DNA of 64,000 nt from Rhodocyclales bacterium. Lineage in GTDB: Bacteria; Pseudomonadota; Gammaproteobacteria; Burkholderiales; Rhodocyclaceae. A program made the translations under genes and the position numbers. The stretch spans positions 1 to 64,000 of the forward strand of contig JACRLX010000002.1 of NCBI GenBank assembly GCA_016235165.1. Reading direction: 5' to 3'. The notes beneath the pieces were generated by a model, which worked only from the letters and a program-made list of their open reading frames with translations, was not told the origin of the DNA and did no database searches. Positions 29,354 to 38,629 of this stretch are shown piece by piece (the first letter of the stretch is position 1; each line of letters begins with the position of its first letter).

Positions 29354-30411
29354 GCCACCGCAACCCGCGCCGGACCGCTTTCGAGCCGGCCTATCACCGT
29401 GGCCGAATCAAAGCCTTCGCTGCGGAACACTTCCAGCACGGCGTCGCCGGCCTCCGGCGCACAGGCCACCAGCAAGCCGCCACTGGTTTGCGGATCGGTC
29501 AGCAGGGCGCGCTGCATCTCGGATATTCCTGGCGCGAGATCGACCTCGGCGCCATAGCCCATCCAGTTGCGCGCCGAGGCACCGGTGATATAACCGGCGC
29601 CGGCCAGGCGTTCGACGCCGGCGAGCAGGGGAATGCGGCCCATTTCCAGCCGCGCCCCCAGACGCGAGCCGCGGCAGATTTCAAGCAAATGTCCAAGCAG
29701 GCCGAAGCCAGTGACATCGGTCAGGGCATGCACCGCTTCGAGCGGCGCCAGCTTGCGCCCGGGGGTGTTGAGTTTGGTAGTGCTGGCGATCATCGCCGCG
29801 TAACCGTCGGCATCCAGCGCCCCTTTCTTCAGCGCCGCCGAGAACACCCCGATGCCGAGCCCCTTGCCGAGGATCAAGACATCGCCGGGCCGGGCGCCGG
29901 CATTGGTCTTGACCTGATCCGGATGCACCAGGCCAAGGGCCACCAAGCCGTAGATCGGTTCCACCGAATCGATGGTATGGCCGCCGGCAATCGGAATCCC
30001 GGCAGCGGCACAGACGCTCTCGCCCCCCTCCAGGATGCGACCGATGATTTCCACCGGCAGCTTGTCGATCGGCATGCCGACCAGGGCCAGCGCCATGATC
30101 GGCGTACCGCCCATGGCATACACGTCGCTGATGGCATTGGTGGCGGCAATGCGGCCGAAATCGCGCGGATCGTCGACGATGGGCATGAAAAAGTCGGTGG
30201 TCGCGATCAGGGCCTGCTGATCGTTGAGGCGGTACACGGCCGCGTCGTCGCTGGTCTCGATGCCGACCAGCAGTTCCCTGGGCACCGGCAAACCCCGCGA
30301 ACCGCGCAGGATTTCGGACAGGATGCCGGGTGCGATCTTGCAGCCGCAACCCCCGCCATGGCTGAAGGAGGTCAGGCGGATCGGTAAGGCGGGTGCTTGC
30401 GGGAAATTCAT
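29350..30411 (-). CDS. selD: Selenide, water dikinase SelD
   Basis: 353 residues. It makes selenophosphate from selenide and ATP. The catalytic Cys22 and Lys25 lie in HGGGCGCKI; TTDFFMPIVDDP, AISDVYAMGG and TDVTGFGLLGHL are family motifs. The product feeds selenocysteine synthesis or 2-selenouridine in tRNA. No selA, selB, tRNA-Sec or selU is in this window. The start MNFPQ at 30411 is preferred to an upstream M. Confidence 0.96.
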   Translation of the reverse strand: MNFPQAPALPIRLTSFSHGGGCGCKIAPGILSEILRGSRGLPVPRELLVGIETSDDAAVYRLNDQQALIATTDFFMPIVDDPRDFGRIAATNAISDVYAMGGTPIMALALVGMPIDKLPVEIIGRILEGGESVCAAAGIPIAGGHTIDSVEPIYGLVALGLVHPDQVKTNAGARPGDVLILGKGLGIGVFSAALKKGALDADGYAAMIASTTKLNTPGRKLAPLEAVHALTDVTGFGLLGHLLEICRGSRLGARLEMGRIPLLAGVERLAGAGYITGASARNWMGYGAEVDLAPGISEMQRALLTDPQTSGGLLVACAPEAGDAVLEVFRSEGFDSATVIGRLESGPARVAVA

Positions 30412-30497
30412 CGGTTCGGTTATTCCTGGTTTCGGTTGGGGCGGCACCCAAGAGCCGCGTTTGGGTCAAGCATACCGCGTCACGCGCGCGAGCGGCA

Positions 30498-30809
30498 TCA
30501 GACGCCGCGCAACAGGTAAAAGGCAGCGAAACCGAGTCCGATGGTAAGCACGGTATTGCGCCACAGCGCGGCAACCACGATAGCCACCAGCCCGGCCCAG
30601 AGCCGGGAATTATCGATCCCGAGCGCGACGGCGCCGTCGATCAGCAACAGTTCCGGCGTCACCAGCGCGGTCAGCGCCGCCACCGGCACGAAGGGCAGCA
30701 GGCGCACGAACCAGTCCGGCGGCTCGAAATGGCCAGCAGCGGCAATGAAGGAATAGCGGATCGCAAAAGTGATCGCCCCGCAAACCAGCATCAGGCCCCA
30801 GAGCGTCAT
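30498..30809 (-). CDS. azlD: AzlD family branched-chain amino acid exporter subunit
   Basis: 103 residues, three to four membrane segments. TFAIRYSFIA and VPVAALTALVTPELLL are typical of AzlD, the small partner of AzlC in LIV-E type exporters. It overlaps azlC by four bases. Confidence 0.88.
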   Translation of the reverse strand: MTLWGLMLVCGAITFAIRYSFIAAAGHFEPPDWFVRLLPFVPVAALTALVTPELLLIDGAVALGIDNSRLWAGLVAIVVAALWRNTVLTIGLGFAAFYLLRGV

Positions 30810-31495
30810 GCCGCTTCCCGCGACCCCAGGGCACCCACCGCCAGCCCGACCAGGGCGGCGATGAACAGGCCCAGCTTGTAGGGCAGCGCCGCCAGCAGCA
30901 CCGCCGCAGTTCCGGCGGCGAACGCGGCGGCGAGCAAGGCACGGCGGGTGATCATCGGCACGACGATGGCAATGAAGGTCAGCGGCAGCGCGAAATCCAG
31001 CCCCAGCCCGGCCGGCAACTGGGCGCCGAGCACCACCCCGGCCAGGGTGGCCAGTTGCCACCCGGTCCACAAGCCGAAGCCCGAACCCAGCAATATCCAG
31101 TGCGCCGTCGAGCTGGCCTGTTCGCGGTCGGCCAGCAAATGCGGAATCGCTGCCGCATACGCCTCGTCGGTCAGCAGATAGGCCAGCAGCAATTTCCAGC
31201 GCCGCGGCAAGCGCACCAGCATGGGTGCCACCGACGCACTGTAAAGCGCATGGCGCAGGTTGATCAGCCCCACGGCGCCGGCGCTCAACAACATCGGCGC
31301 GCCGACGCCAACCAGTTGCGCCAGCAGGAACTGCGCCGAACCGGCGAACACGATGCTTGACATGGCCATCGCCGCCAGTGCCGGAATGCCGCTTTGCAAG
31401 GCCACCACACCATAGATCACGCCAAAGGGCGCGACGCCGAGCAACAAGGGCAGCACGGCGCGCAGCCCGAGCATGAATCCGGCCTGGCCGTTCAT
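30806..31495 (-). CDS. azlC: AzlC family branched-chain amino acid exporter subunit
   Basis: 229 residues with several membrane segments. LLLGVAPFGVIYGVVA, FAGSAQFLLAQLV, GLINLRHALYSASVAP and LLTDEAYA are AzlC signatures. It works with AzlD to export branched-chain amino acids. The start MNGQAGF at 31495 overlaps the stop of the EamA gene. Confidence 0.92.
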   Translation of the reverse strand: MNGQAGFMLGLRAVLPLLLGVAPFGVIYGVVALQSGIPALAAMAMSSIVFAGSAQFLLAQLVGVGAPMLLSAGAVGLINLRHALYSASVAPMLVRLPRRWKLLLAYLLTDEAYAAAIPHLLADREQASSTAHWILLGSGFGLWTGWQLATLAGVVLGAQLPAGLGLDFALPLTFIAIVVPMITRRALLAAAFAAGTAAVLLAALPYKLGLFIAALVGLAVGALGSREAA

Positions 31496-32376
31496 TTGCG
31501 CGCCGGCAGGTTGACCAGCACGATGCCGCCGACCACCAGCGCCGCGGCCACGAAGAAGCCGGCGCTGGGCCGGTCGCCCATCAGCATCATGCCAAACCAG
31601 ACGCCGAACAAGGGTGTCAGGAAGGAGAACACCAGCAGGCGCCCGGCCAGGTAGCGGGTCAGCAGCCAGAACCAGGCGAGGTAGCTGGCGAAGGCGACAA
31701 TCATGATCTGATAGGCCATGGCCCAAAGAGTCGGCGCTGACAACACGGCGATGCCGCGCTCGCCCATCACCCATGACAGCGGAAACATCACCGCTGCCGA
31801 CACCGCCAGCTGGTAGAGCAGCACCTTGGTCGCCGTCACCTTGGCCAGCAATGTGGCACGGATCAGTACCGTGGTCGCCGCCCAGAACAGCGCCGCCAGG
31901 ATTCCGAAGAAATCGCCCAGCGGATTGCCCCCCGAGGCCTTGTCGGCAAAGGCCAGCACCAGGCCGCCGAAGGCCAGCAGCACGCCGCCCCATTGGCGCC
32001 AGCCCATACGCTCGCCGGGAACGAAGAAGTGCAGGCCAAGCACGGTGAAGCACGGCGCCGTGTAGAGGAAGACCACCATGCGCGAGACCGTGGTGAGTTC
32101 AACACCGACGAAGATGAAGACGAATTCGAGGCCGAACAGAACGCCGGCCGCCAGGCCGGGTCGCAGCGAGCCGTCGGACCAACCGAGTTCGATGCCGCGC
32201 CAGCGCGCCCAGGCGAAGACCATCGACGCCGCGCCCGCCGAGCGGATCGCCGCCTGCAGGATCGGGGCAATCTCGGCGGTAGCGAACTTCATCGCCACCT
32301 GCTGCAAGCCCCAGATTGCGCACAGCAGCACCATCAGGGCAAGAGCACCCGGGCCGGGTGCGATGCGCGGGTTCAT
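31492..32376 (-). CDS. EamA/DMT family transporter
   Basis: 294 residues, ten predicted membrane segments in two EamA repeats (GLQQVAMKFATAEIAPILQA; VLLAFGGLVLAFADKA). The substrate is unknown; family members export metabolites or amino acids, and the link with azlCD suggests export. A dispersed repeat copy in antisense contributes residues 209-216 (IAVLSAPT) between two membrane segments. Four-base overlaps with azlC and with the YkgJ gene. Confidence 0.9.
   Translation of the reverse strand: MNPRIAPGPGALALMVLLCAIWGLQQVAMKFATAEIAPILQAAIRSAGAASMVFAWARWRGIELGWSDGSLRPGLAAGVLFGLEFVFIFVGVELTTVSRMVVFLYTAPCFTVLGLHFFVPGERMGWRQWGGVLLAFGGLVLAFADKASGGNPLGDFFGILAALFWAATTVLIRATLLAKVTATKVLLYQLAVSAAVMFPLSWVMGERGIAVLSAPTLWAMAYQIMIVAFASYLAWFWLLTRYLAGRLLVFSFLTPLFGVWFGMMLMGDRPSAGFFVAAALVVGGIVLVNLPARK
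31730..31752 (+). repeat. Dispersed 23-bp repeat, antisense copy inside EamA gene
   Basis: GTCGGCG, CTGAC, variable AAC, then ACGGCGAT. It is antisense to the gene and read there as IAVLSAPT. Confidence 0.7.
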
Positions 32377-32711
32377 GCGGTCAGCACCGCCAGGTCCGGC
32401 AGGCCATGCCGCCGCCGCGCCTCGTTGCAGGCCTCGTCGCCGCGCCCCACTACCGCCAGCGGCGCGAATTCGCGGCAGGCGGAAGGGCGAAACTCGTAGA
32501 TGGCGCAGGACACGGAGCTACCCAGCGTACCGCGCAAGGCCACGCAGCGTACCGGCGCCACGGCCGTGCCGCGCATGCAGACGATGTGCGGCCCGACCGA
32601 TTCGACCAGGGCCGCCGGAACCTGCCCGCCGGGCAGATCATCGACTTCGTAACAGGGAAAGGAAACGCGATAACTGGCGCAACAGGCGCCGCAGGACTGG
32701 CAGGGACTCAC
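32373..32711 (-). CDS. YkgJ family cysteine-cluster protein
   Basis: 112 residues from GTG 32711 (overlapping the pit stop). The Cys pattern CQSCGACCASYRVSFPC, then CMRG, CVALRGTLG, SCAIYEFRPSACREF is the YkgJ/CxxCxxCC zinc or Fe-S cluster signature. Its function is unknown. The longer frame upstream is inside pit. Confidence 0.88.
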   Translation of the reverse strand: MSPCQSCGACCASYRVSFPCYEVDDLPGGQVPAALVESVGPHIVCMRGTAVAPVRCVALRGTLGSSVSCAIYEFRPSACREFAPLAVVGRGDEACNEARRRHGLPDLAVLTA

Positions 32712-33718
32712 AACACCAGGCGGCCGATCCAGAATGCGATTGCTGCAATCAGCGCACTGGCCGGAATCGTCAGTACCCACGCCCAGACGATGCCGCCGGC
32801 CACTCCCCAGCGCACGTTCTTGGGTCCGCCGGTGGAGCCTACGCCGGCTATGGCGCCGGTGATGGTGTGCGTGGTCGATACCGGGATGCCCATCACAGTC
32901 GACATGAATAAGGTGATGGCACCGCCCATGCTGGCGGAAAAGCCCTTGGCCTGGTTCAGCTTGGTGATGCGCTGGCCCATGGTGCGCACGATGCGCCAGC
33001 CGCCGAACATGGTGCCCAGGCCCATCGAGGCATAACAGGCGACGATCACCCACACCGGAACGGATTCATTCGACTGGCTCATGCCCGCCGCCACCAGCAG
33101 CATCCAGATGATGCCGATCGTCTTTTGCGCGTCGTTGCCGCCATGCCCGATGCTGTAGGCCGCCGCAGACAGCAATTGCAGGCGGCGGAAGATCTTGTCC
33201 ACCTTCTTCGGTGGCGTCTTGTTGCAGATCCAGGCGATGGCGACCATGATCAGGCCACCCAGCGCAAAGCCAAGCAGGGGCGCGACGAAGATGAAAACGA
33301 TGATCTTGCCGAGTCCGTTCCAGATCAGGGTGGCGACCCCGCCCTTGGCCACCGCCGCGCCGACCAGGCCACCGATCAGGGCATGCGAGGAACTGGAGGG
33401 AATCCCGTAGTACCAGGTGATGATGTTCCAGGCGATGGCGCCGACCAGGGCGCCGAACACGACATGGTGATCGACGATGCCGGGATCGATGGTGCCCTTG
33501 CCTATCGTCTTGGCCACCGAAAGATGGAAGATGAAAATCGCCACGACGTTGAAGAATGCCGCCCAGACCACCGCCTGATGCGGCTTCAGCACACGGGTCG
33601 AAACGATGGTGGCGATCGAGTTCGCCGCATCGTGGAAGCCGTTCATGAAATCGAAGGCCAGCGCCAGCAGCACCAGGATCATGACCACCGACAGGCTGAT
33701 ATCGACCGCTTGCATCAC
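32708..33718 (-). CDS. pit: Low-affinity inorganic phosphate transporter Pit
   Basis: 336 residues. The PHO4 signature FMNGFHDAANSIATIVSTRV and a second inverted copy (GHGGNDAQKTIGII) are present, with about ten membrane segments. It imports metal-phosphate by proton symport. It is preceded by its usual DUF47 partner gene 12 bp upstream. Confidence 0.95.
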   Translation of the reverse strand: MMQAVDISLSVVMILVLLALAFDFMNGFHDAANSIATIVSTRVLKPHQAVVWAAFFNVVAIFIFHLSVAKTIGKGTIDPGIVDHHVVFGALVGAIAWNIITWYYGIPSSSSHALIGGLVGAAVAKGGVATLIWNGLGKIIVFIFVAPLLGFALGGLIMVAIAWICNKTPPKKVDKIFRRLQLLSAAAYSIGHGGNDAQKTIGIIWMLLVAAGMSQSNESVPVWVIVACYASMGLGTMFGGWRIVRTMGQRITKLNQAKGFSASMGGAITLFMSTVMGIPVSTTHTITGAIAGVGSTGGPKNVRWGVAGGIVWAWVLTIPASALIAAIAFWIGRLVL

Positions 33719-33730
33719 TGTCGCGGCCGA

Positions 33731-34369
33731 TCAGGAATTTTCGAGGATGATGCCCTCGATGATGTTGGCAACGTCTTCGCAGCGGTCGGTGACCGACTCC
33801 AGCAGCTCGTAAATGCCCTTCATCTTGATCAGGTGCCGCACGTCGGCTTCTTCGCGGAACAGCTTGGTGATGCCGGTGCGCATGGCGCGGTCGGCATCGG
33901 ATTCGAGCTGGTCGATCTCGCGGCACAGCTTGAGCATGGACGGCGCGTTGTCCATCTTGTTCAGCAGCACCACCGCCGAGCGCACCCGCTCGCAACAGGA
34001 AGCGACGATGTCGGAAAGCTGGCGCGCCTCGGGCGTCAGCTGGCGGATGTCATACAGGTACATGGCCTCCGCGAAATCCTGGATCAGGTCGAGGATGTCG
34101 TCCATGCGCATGATCAGCTGGTGGATCTCGTCGCGATCGAGCGGCGTGTTGAACGAGGTGTGCAGCAGCGCGATGGCCTCGTGGGTGATCTTGTCCGCCG
34201 AAGTCTCGATTTCGTCGATCGCCTGCACATGCTGGGCGAGGACTTCCGGCCCCTGGCCGAGGTCATCGACCAATGCCACCAACTGGCGCCCCCCCTTGAC
34301 GATCAGATCCGCATGAGCGTTGAAAAGATCGAAAAACTTTGCTTCTTTCGGCATCAACTTGGAAAACAT
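33731..34369 (-). CDS. DUF47 (PhoU-like) protein, Pit partner
   Basis: 212 residues, all helical. It has MPKEAKFFDLFNAHA, the metal-binding style motif VQAIDEIETSADKITHE, and RMDDILDLIQDFAEAMYLY. DUF47 proteins regulate Pit transporters. It lies directly upstream of pit on the same strand, divergent from the DUF2863 gene. Confidence 0.93.
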   Translation of the reverse strand: MFSKLMPKEAKFFDLFNAHADLIVKGGRQLVALVDDLGQGPEVLAQHVQAIDEIETSADKITHEAIALLHTSFNTPLDRDEIHQLIMRMDDILDLIQDFAEAMYLYDIRQLTPEARQLSDIVASCCERVRSAVVLLNKMDNAPSMLKLCREIDQLESDADRAMRTGITKLFREEADVRHLIKMKGIYELLESVTDRCEDVANIIEGIILENS

Positions 34370-34495
34370 GGGGCCACCGCCGCAGGCAAAAAAACGCGTG
34401 GATTTTAGCAGCTAAAGCGCGGGCATCGGCTTCCCCGCCAACTGTTAAAATCCGCCTCTGCATCCCGCGTCGATCCTTGCCCCGGCCCTCTTCCG

Positions 34496-35668
34496 ATGAA
34501 ACGCAATCGCCATACGCGCCGCGCGCGCCAGACGCCAGACTCCGATCTGCTGGTGCGCCTGGCCACCGGCCTCAGCCAGTCCTCCAACCGCATCGAGGAT
34601 GCCTGGTGGGAATCCCGTCTCGCGGCCCATATCGACCACCTGCTGGCCGACCGCGACGAGGAAGCCCTGATTGCGGTGCTCGACCAGCTCTACAGTGCCG
34701 GATCGCGCGCCTACGACGAGCTGGCGGACATGATCGAGAGCTGCGCCGAATCGCGCCGCGCCGAGACGCCGGAAGGCCACGACGTCGTCACCTTCGCCGC
34801 GCCGGTGCTGGCCTGGTCGCGCTTCCAGATTCCTTCGGGCCCTATCCCCGCGCCGCAGCTCGATGCCCTGCGCGTGCAGTTGCAGGCCCACGTGCTGGCG
34901 GCCGATGCCCGGCTGGCGCTGGCCGATGTCCTCTTCAGCCCGGACCAGTTGCCGCAGAACTACGTCGAAACCTACCAGCTCACCGAAAGGCTGACCAAGG
35001 CCGCGATCCACGACCGCAACATCAAGCTCGATCCAGGCCAGTTGGCGGAAACCGTCAGCTTCCTGTCCGACACCCGCTATGTGATCGGCGCCGTCGCCGC
35101 GCCGCGCGGCAAGACCATGTTCCGCTGGCAGGAAGATGACGGCGACGCCACCGAGGCCTTCCGTCAATGGGCCAGCCAGGGCGGCGAAGCGCTGCGCAGC
35201 CTGCTGCCGGCCTGCGCCCTCGAATTCATGCCGGTGCTGGCCTTCCATGCCGCGGTGCGCGATGCCGATCGCGCCTCGCGCCCCTGGTCGCTGCGTTCGG
35301 CGGTGGCCTTCCTGCAAACCGTGCTCAACCAGCCGGTCAGCGACTTGCGCGCGGTGGTCGCGCCCTTCCATGACCGCCAGCTGGAGGAATACCGCATCGG
35401 CTTCACCCAGCGCGGCAGCAGCGAGGTGGTGCATGGCGTGGTCTGGCCGCTGCTCGATCACGAAGACGAAAACCACGATACGCCGGGCCAGATCGAAGCC
35501 ACGCTGCGCGAGGCCGGCGTGCCCAACGTGATGCTGCTCGACCAGCGCTTTCCGCTGGAGTTCTGCGACGACTGCGGCGCCCCGCTCTACCCCAACCCCG
35601 AAGGCGAGCCGGTCCATGCCGAGCTGCCCGAGGAACAGACCGAGGCCACGCCGCGCCACCTGCACTGA
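34496..35668 (+). CDS. DUF2863 family protein
   Basis: 390 residues. It starts MKRNRHTRRARQTPDSDLLV and has a C-terminal Cys pair in FCDDCGAPLYPNPEGE, a small zinc-ribbon-like end. It matches DUF2863, a betaproteobacterial family of unknown function. A TTAAAAT box lies about 50 bp upstream. No signal peptide or membrane segments are visible, so it is probably cytoplasmic. Confidence 0.85.
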   Translation: MKRNRHTRRARQTPDSDLLVRLATGLSQSSNRIEDAWWESRLAAHIDHLLADRDEEALIAVLDQLYSAGSRAYDELADMIESCAESRRAETPEGHDVVTFAAPVLAWSRFQIPSGPIPAPQLDALRVQLQAHVLAADARLALADVLFSPDQLPQNYVETYQLTERLTKAAIHDRNIKLDPGQLAETVSFLSDTRYVIGAVAAPRGKTMFRWQEDDGDATEAFRQWASQGGEALRSLLPACALEFMPVLAFHAAVRDADRASRPWSLRSAVAFLQTVLNQPVSDLRAVVAPFHDRQLEEYRIGFTQRGSSEVVHGVVWPLLDHEDENHDTPGQIEATLREAGVPNVMLLDQRFPLEFCDDCGAPLYPNPEGEPVHAELPEEQTEATPRHLH

Positions 35669-35677
35669 ACGCGAAAA

Positions 35678-35700
35678 GTCGGCGCTGACGCTACGCCGAT
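35678..35700 (+). repeat. Dispersed 23-bp repeat, copy overlapping the dadA 3' end
   Basis: AAAA, then GTCGGCG, CTGAC, variable GCT and ACGCCGAT. It lies between the convergent DUF2863 and dadA genes. Its right part supplies the last codons and the TAG stop of dadA (end EKSA). Confidence 0.75.
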
Positions 35701-36956
35701 TTTTCGAGGGTATAGGGTGAAACGTCGAGGCCGGGATCGCGCCCGGCGATGCGGTCGGCCAGGAGCCGCGCCGAACCGCAGGCCAGGGTCCAGCCCAGGG
35801 TGCCGTGGCCGGTGTTGAGCCACAAGCCGTCCAGCCCGGCACCGGCGAGGCTGTCGATCAGCGGCACATTGCCCGGCGTCGAGGGTCGCAAACCCGCCCA
35901 GTAGTCGACCCGATCGACGCCGGACAACGCCGGAAATATCTCCGCGATGCGCTGTCGCAATGCGGCGCAGCGCCTGGCGTTGAGCGAAGTGTCGTATCCG
36001 GCGAATTCCGCCGTGCCGGCGACACGCAGGCGCTGGCCAAAACGCGACATCACCAGCTTGCGGCCGTCATCGGTCAGGCTCACGGTGGGTGCCACCGCGC
36101 CCGGCGGCAGGTGCAGGGTGGCCGAATAGCCCTTGGCCGGGTACACCGGCAGCGCCACGCCCAGCGGCCGCAACAGCAGCGGCGAATAACTGCCCAGCGC
36201 CAGCACCGTCAGGTCCGCGCCCAAGTTGTCGCCGGTATCGAGGCGAATACCGGCGAAGCGCCCGCCTTCACGCAACAGGGCGGCGACGCCGGCACCAAAG
36301 CGAAAGCGAACGCCCTTGGCCGCTGCCTGCCCTGCCAGCGCTTCGCTGAAGCGACAGGCATCGCCGGATTCATCGCTCGCGGTATAGGTGCCACCAACGA
36401 TGGGCACGGACGATGCCGCCAAGGCCGGTTCGATGGCCAGGCATTCGGCAGCGGTCTGCGGCAGCCGTTCGCAACCGAATTCGCGCATCGCCTCTGCCGC
36501 CGGCAGCGCCGCCGCGAACTCGCGCGCATCGGTATAGAAATGCAGGATGCCGCGTTCGAGCTGCTCGTAGTCGAGCGCCAGTTCGCGGCGCAATGCCTGT
36601 AGCGAAGCGCGGCTGTGCAAACCAAGGCCAACAATGGCACGGATGTTGGCGCGCGCCCGCGCCGCCGTGCATTGACGCAGGAAGCGCAGGCCCCAAAGCC
36701 ATTGCGCCGGGTCGGCACGCAGGCGCCAGAGCAGCGGCGCATCCTCGCGCCCCAGCCATTTCAGCGCCTTCCATGGCGCCATCGGATTGGCCCAGGGTTC
36801 GGCATGGCTGACGGAGATCTGGCCGCCGTTGGCGTGGCTGGTTTCGCGCGCCGGCGCCGGCTGGCGGTCGATCACCGTGACCTCATGGCCGTCGGCGGCG
36901 AGATACCAGGCACTGGTGACGCCGATCACGCCGGCGCCGAGGACGATCACGCGCAT
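35691..36956 (-). CDS. dadA: D-amino acid dehydrogenase small subunit DadA
   Basis: 421 residues. It is an FAD flavoprotein that deaminates D-amino acids, mainly D-alanine, at the membrane. The FAD motif VIVLGAGVIGVTSAWYLA, then ANGGQISVSHAEPWANP and the C-terminal GTLGWTLACGSARLLAD are characteristic. The 3' end lies in a dispersed repeat copy. Alanine racemase (57691-58782) would supply its substrate. I see no regulator next to it. Confidence 0.94.
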   Translation of the reverse strand: MRVIVLGAGVIGVTSAWYLAADGHEVTVIDRQPAPARETSHANGGQISVSHAEPWANPMAPWKALKWLGREDAPLLWRLRADPAQWLWGLRFLRQCTAARARANIRAIVGLGLHSRASLQALRRELALDYEQLERGILHFYTDAREFAAALPAAEAMREFGCERLPQTAAECLAIEPALAASSVPIVGGTYTASDESGDACRFSEALAGQAAAKGVRFRFGAGVAALLREGGRFAGIRLDTGDNLGADLTVLALGSYSPLLLRPLGVALPVYPAKGYSATLHLPPGAVAPTVSLTDDGRKLVMSRFGQRLRVAGTAEFAGYDTSLNARRCAALRQRIAEIFPALSGVDRVDYWAGLRPSTPGNVPLIDSLAGAGLDGLWLNTGHGTLGWTLACGSARLLADRIAGRDPGLDVSPYTLEKSA

Positions 36957-37035
36957 CGATGCGATCCGAACTTTTTCAGCCGGGGCTTGATCTCAGGGGG
37001 CATGGCCCGATTATAGTCAGGCCCCGGAGGAAGCC

Positions 37036-37434
37036 ATGAGCGACAAGATCAGGAAGACCGAAGCCGAGTGGCGGGCCCAGCTGACGCCCATGCAGTACCA
37101 CGTCACGCGGGAAAAAGGCACCGAGCGAGCCTTTACCGGGCAATACTGGGACAGCAAGCAGGCCGGTACCTACCGCTGCATCGGTTGCGGCGAACCCTTG
37201 TTCGAGTCCGGCGCCAAGTTCGATTCCGGCTGCGGCTGGCCCAGTTTCACCGCGCCGCTCAATGCCACCGCCATCATCGAGCATGAGGACCGCAGCCATT
37301 TCATGCGCCGTACCGAGGTGGTATGCAGCCGCTGCGACGCCCACCTCGGCCACGTCTTCCCCGACGGTCCGGCGCCGACGGGCCTCCGCTACTGCATAAA
37401 CTCGGCGTCGATCGACCTGGAACCCAAGCCCTGA
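37036..37434 (+). CDS. msrB: Peptide methionine-R-sulfoxide reductase MsrB
   Basis: 132 residues. It reduces methionine-R-sulfoxide in proteins. The catalytic Cys120 is in RYCINSAS, and four zinc Cys (48, 51, 97, 100) form two CxxC pairs. SGCGWPSF and HLGHVFPDG are family motifs. GGAGG precedes the start and a TATAGT-like box lies about 25 bp further up. Likely cytoplasmic (no signal peptide). Confidence 0.97.
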   Translation: MSDKIRKTEAEWRAQLTPMQYHVTREKGTERAFTGQYWDSKQAGTYRCIGCGEPLFESGAKFDSGCGWPSFTAPLNATAIIEHEDRSHFMRRTEVVCSRCDAHLGHVFPDGPAPTGLRYCINSASIDLEPKP

Positions 37435-37453
37435 ACGGCTAGAATCGCGTCCC

Positions 37454-38020
37454 ATGAAATTTCTTTTCGACCTTTTCCCCATCATCCTGTTTTTTGTCGC
37501 CTTCAAGGCCTTCGACATCTATGTCGCCACGGCCGTGGTGATCGTCGCCACCATCGCGCAAATCGCCTGGGTCTGGCATCGCCACCGCAAGGTGGACACC
37601 ATGCTCTGGGTCAGCCTCGGGCTGGTGGTGGTCTTCGGCGGCGCGACGCTGCTGCTGCGCGACGAAACCTTCATCAAATGGAAGCCCACCGTGCTTTACT
37701 GGCTGTTCGCCCTTGCGCTCTTCGGCTCCGCACAGTTCTTCGGCAAGAACCTGATTCGCGCCATGCTGAGCCAGGCGCAGATGAACCTGCCCGAGCCGCT
37801 GTGGGCGAAACTCAACCTGGCCTGGGCCGGCTTTTTCGCCGCCATGGGCGCGCTCAACCTGTGGGTCGCCTTCAACTTCAGCACCGACACCTGGGTCAGC
37901 TTCAAGCTCTTCGGCAGCATGGGCCTGATGCTGGCCTTCATCATCGGCCAGGGCGTGGTGCTGGCCAGGTACCTGCCCGACGAAAACGACCAGCCTGCGC
38001 CGCCCGACGGCCCACGCTGA
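37454..38020 (+). CDS. yciB: Inner membrane septation protein YciB
   Basis: 188 residues with five membrane segments. [46 protein letters not shown] and [15 protein letters not shown] are typical of YciB/IspZ, involved in envelope integrity and division. It is the first of a yciB-yciI-bolA-ppiC run. Confidence 0.95.
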   Translation: MKFLFDLFPIILFFVAFKAFDIYVATAVVIVATIAQIAWVWHRHRKVDTMLWVSLGLVVVFGGATLLLRDETFIKWKPTVLYWLFALALFGSAQFFGKNLIRAMLSQAQMNLPEPLWAKLNLAWAGFFAAMGALNLWVAFNFSTDTWVSFKLFGSMGLMLAFIIGQGVVLARYLPDENDQPAPPDGPR

Positions 38021-38037
38021 CCCCTGCGGAGAACCCC

Positions 38038-38343
38038 ATGCTTTATGCCATCGTCGGCGACGACCTGCCGAACAGCCTCGAACGCCGCCTTGCCGCGCGC
38101 CCGGCCCACCTCGCCCGTCTCACCGAGCTCGATGCCGCCGGACGCCTGGCCCTGGCCGGCCCCTGCCCCGCCATCGACAGCCCCGACCCCGGCCCGGCCG
38201 GGTTTGCCGGCAGCCTGATCGTTGCCGAGTTCGACTCGCTCGATGCCGCCCGCGCCTGGGCCGATGCCGACCCCTATGTCGCCGCCGGCGTCTATGCCCG
38301 CGTCACGGTGCGGCCGTTCAAGCAGGTGTTCCCCAGAACATGA
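38038..38343 (+). CDS. yciI: YciI family protein
   Basis: 101 residues. It starts [17 protein letters not shown] and has [20 protein letters not shown] and [13 protein letters not shown], the YciI ferredoxin-like fold with the conserved His and Asp. The exact reaction is unknown. GGAG precedes the ATG at 38038. It overlaps bolA by four bases. Confidence 0.9.
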   Translation: MLYAIVGDDLPNSLERRLAARPAHLARLTELDAAGRLALAGPCPAIDSPDPGPAGFAGSLIVAEFDSLDAARAWADADPYVAAGVYARVTVRPFKQVFPRT

Positions 38344-38603
38344 ACGTCATGGAAGCGATGCGCGCCAGCCTGGCCGCGCTCGAACCCAGCTCGGTCGAGA
38401 TCATCGACGACTCGGCCAAACACGCCGGTCATGCCGGCGCGAAATCGGGCGGCGGCCACTATCGATTGAGCATTGTTTCGCCCCACTTCGCCGGCCGCAA
38501 GACCATGGAAAGACACCGCTTGGTGTATGATGCCCTTGGCCCGCTGATGAAGCGTGAAATCCACGCACTCGGCATTACCGCCAAATCCCCCGACGAACCC
38601 TGA
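38340..38603 (+). CDS. BolA family protein
   Basis: 87 residues. [16 protein letters not shown] with the conserved His, followed by [20 protein letters not shown], is the BolA fold. BolA-like proteins pair with monothiol glutaredoxins in iron-sulfur handling. It is translationally coupled to yciI and followed 26 bp later by the parvulin gene. Confidence 0.93.
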   Translation: MNVMEAMRASLAALEPSSVEIIDDSAKHAGHAGAKSGGGHYRLSIVSPHFAGRKTMERHRLVYDALGPLMKREIHALGITAKSPDEP

Positions 38604-38629
38604 ACCCTTCCTCCACTCCAGGAACCACG

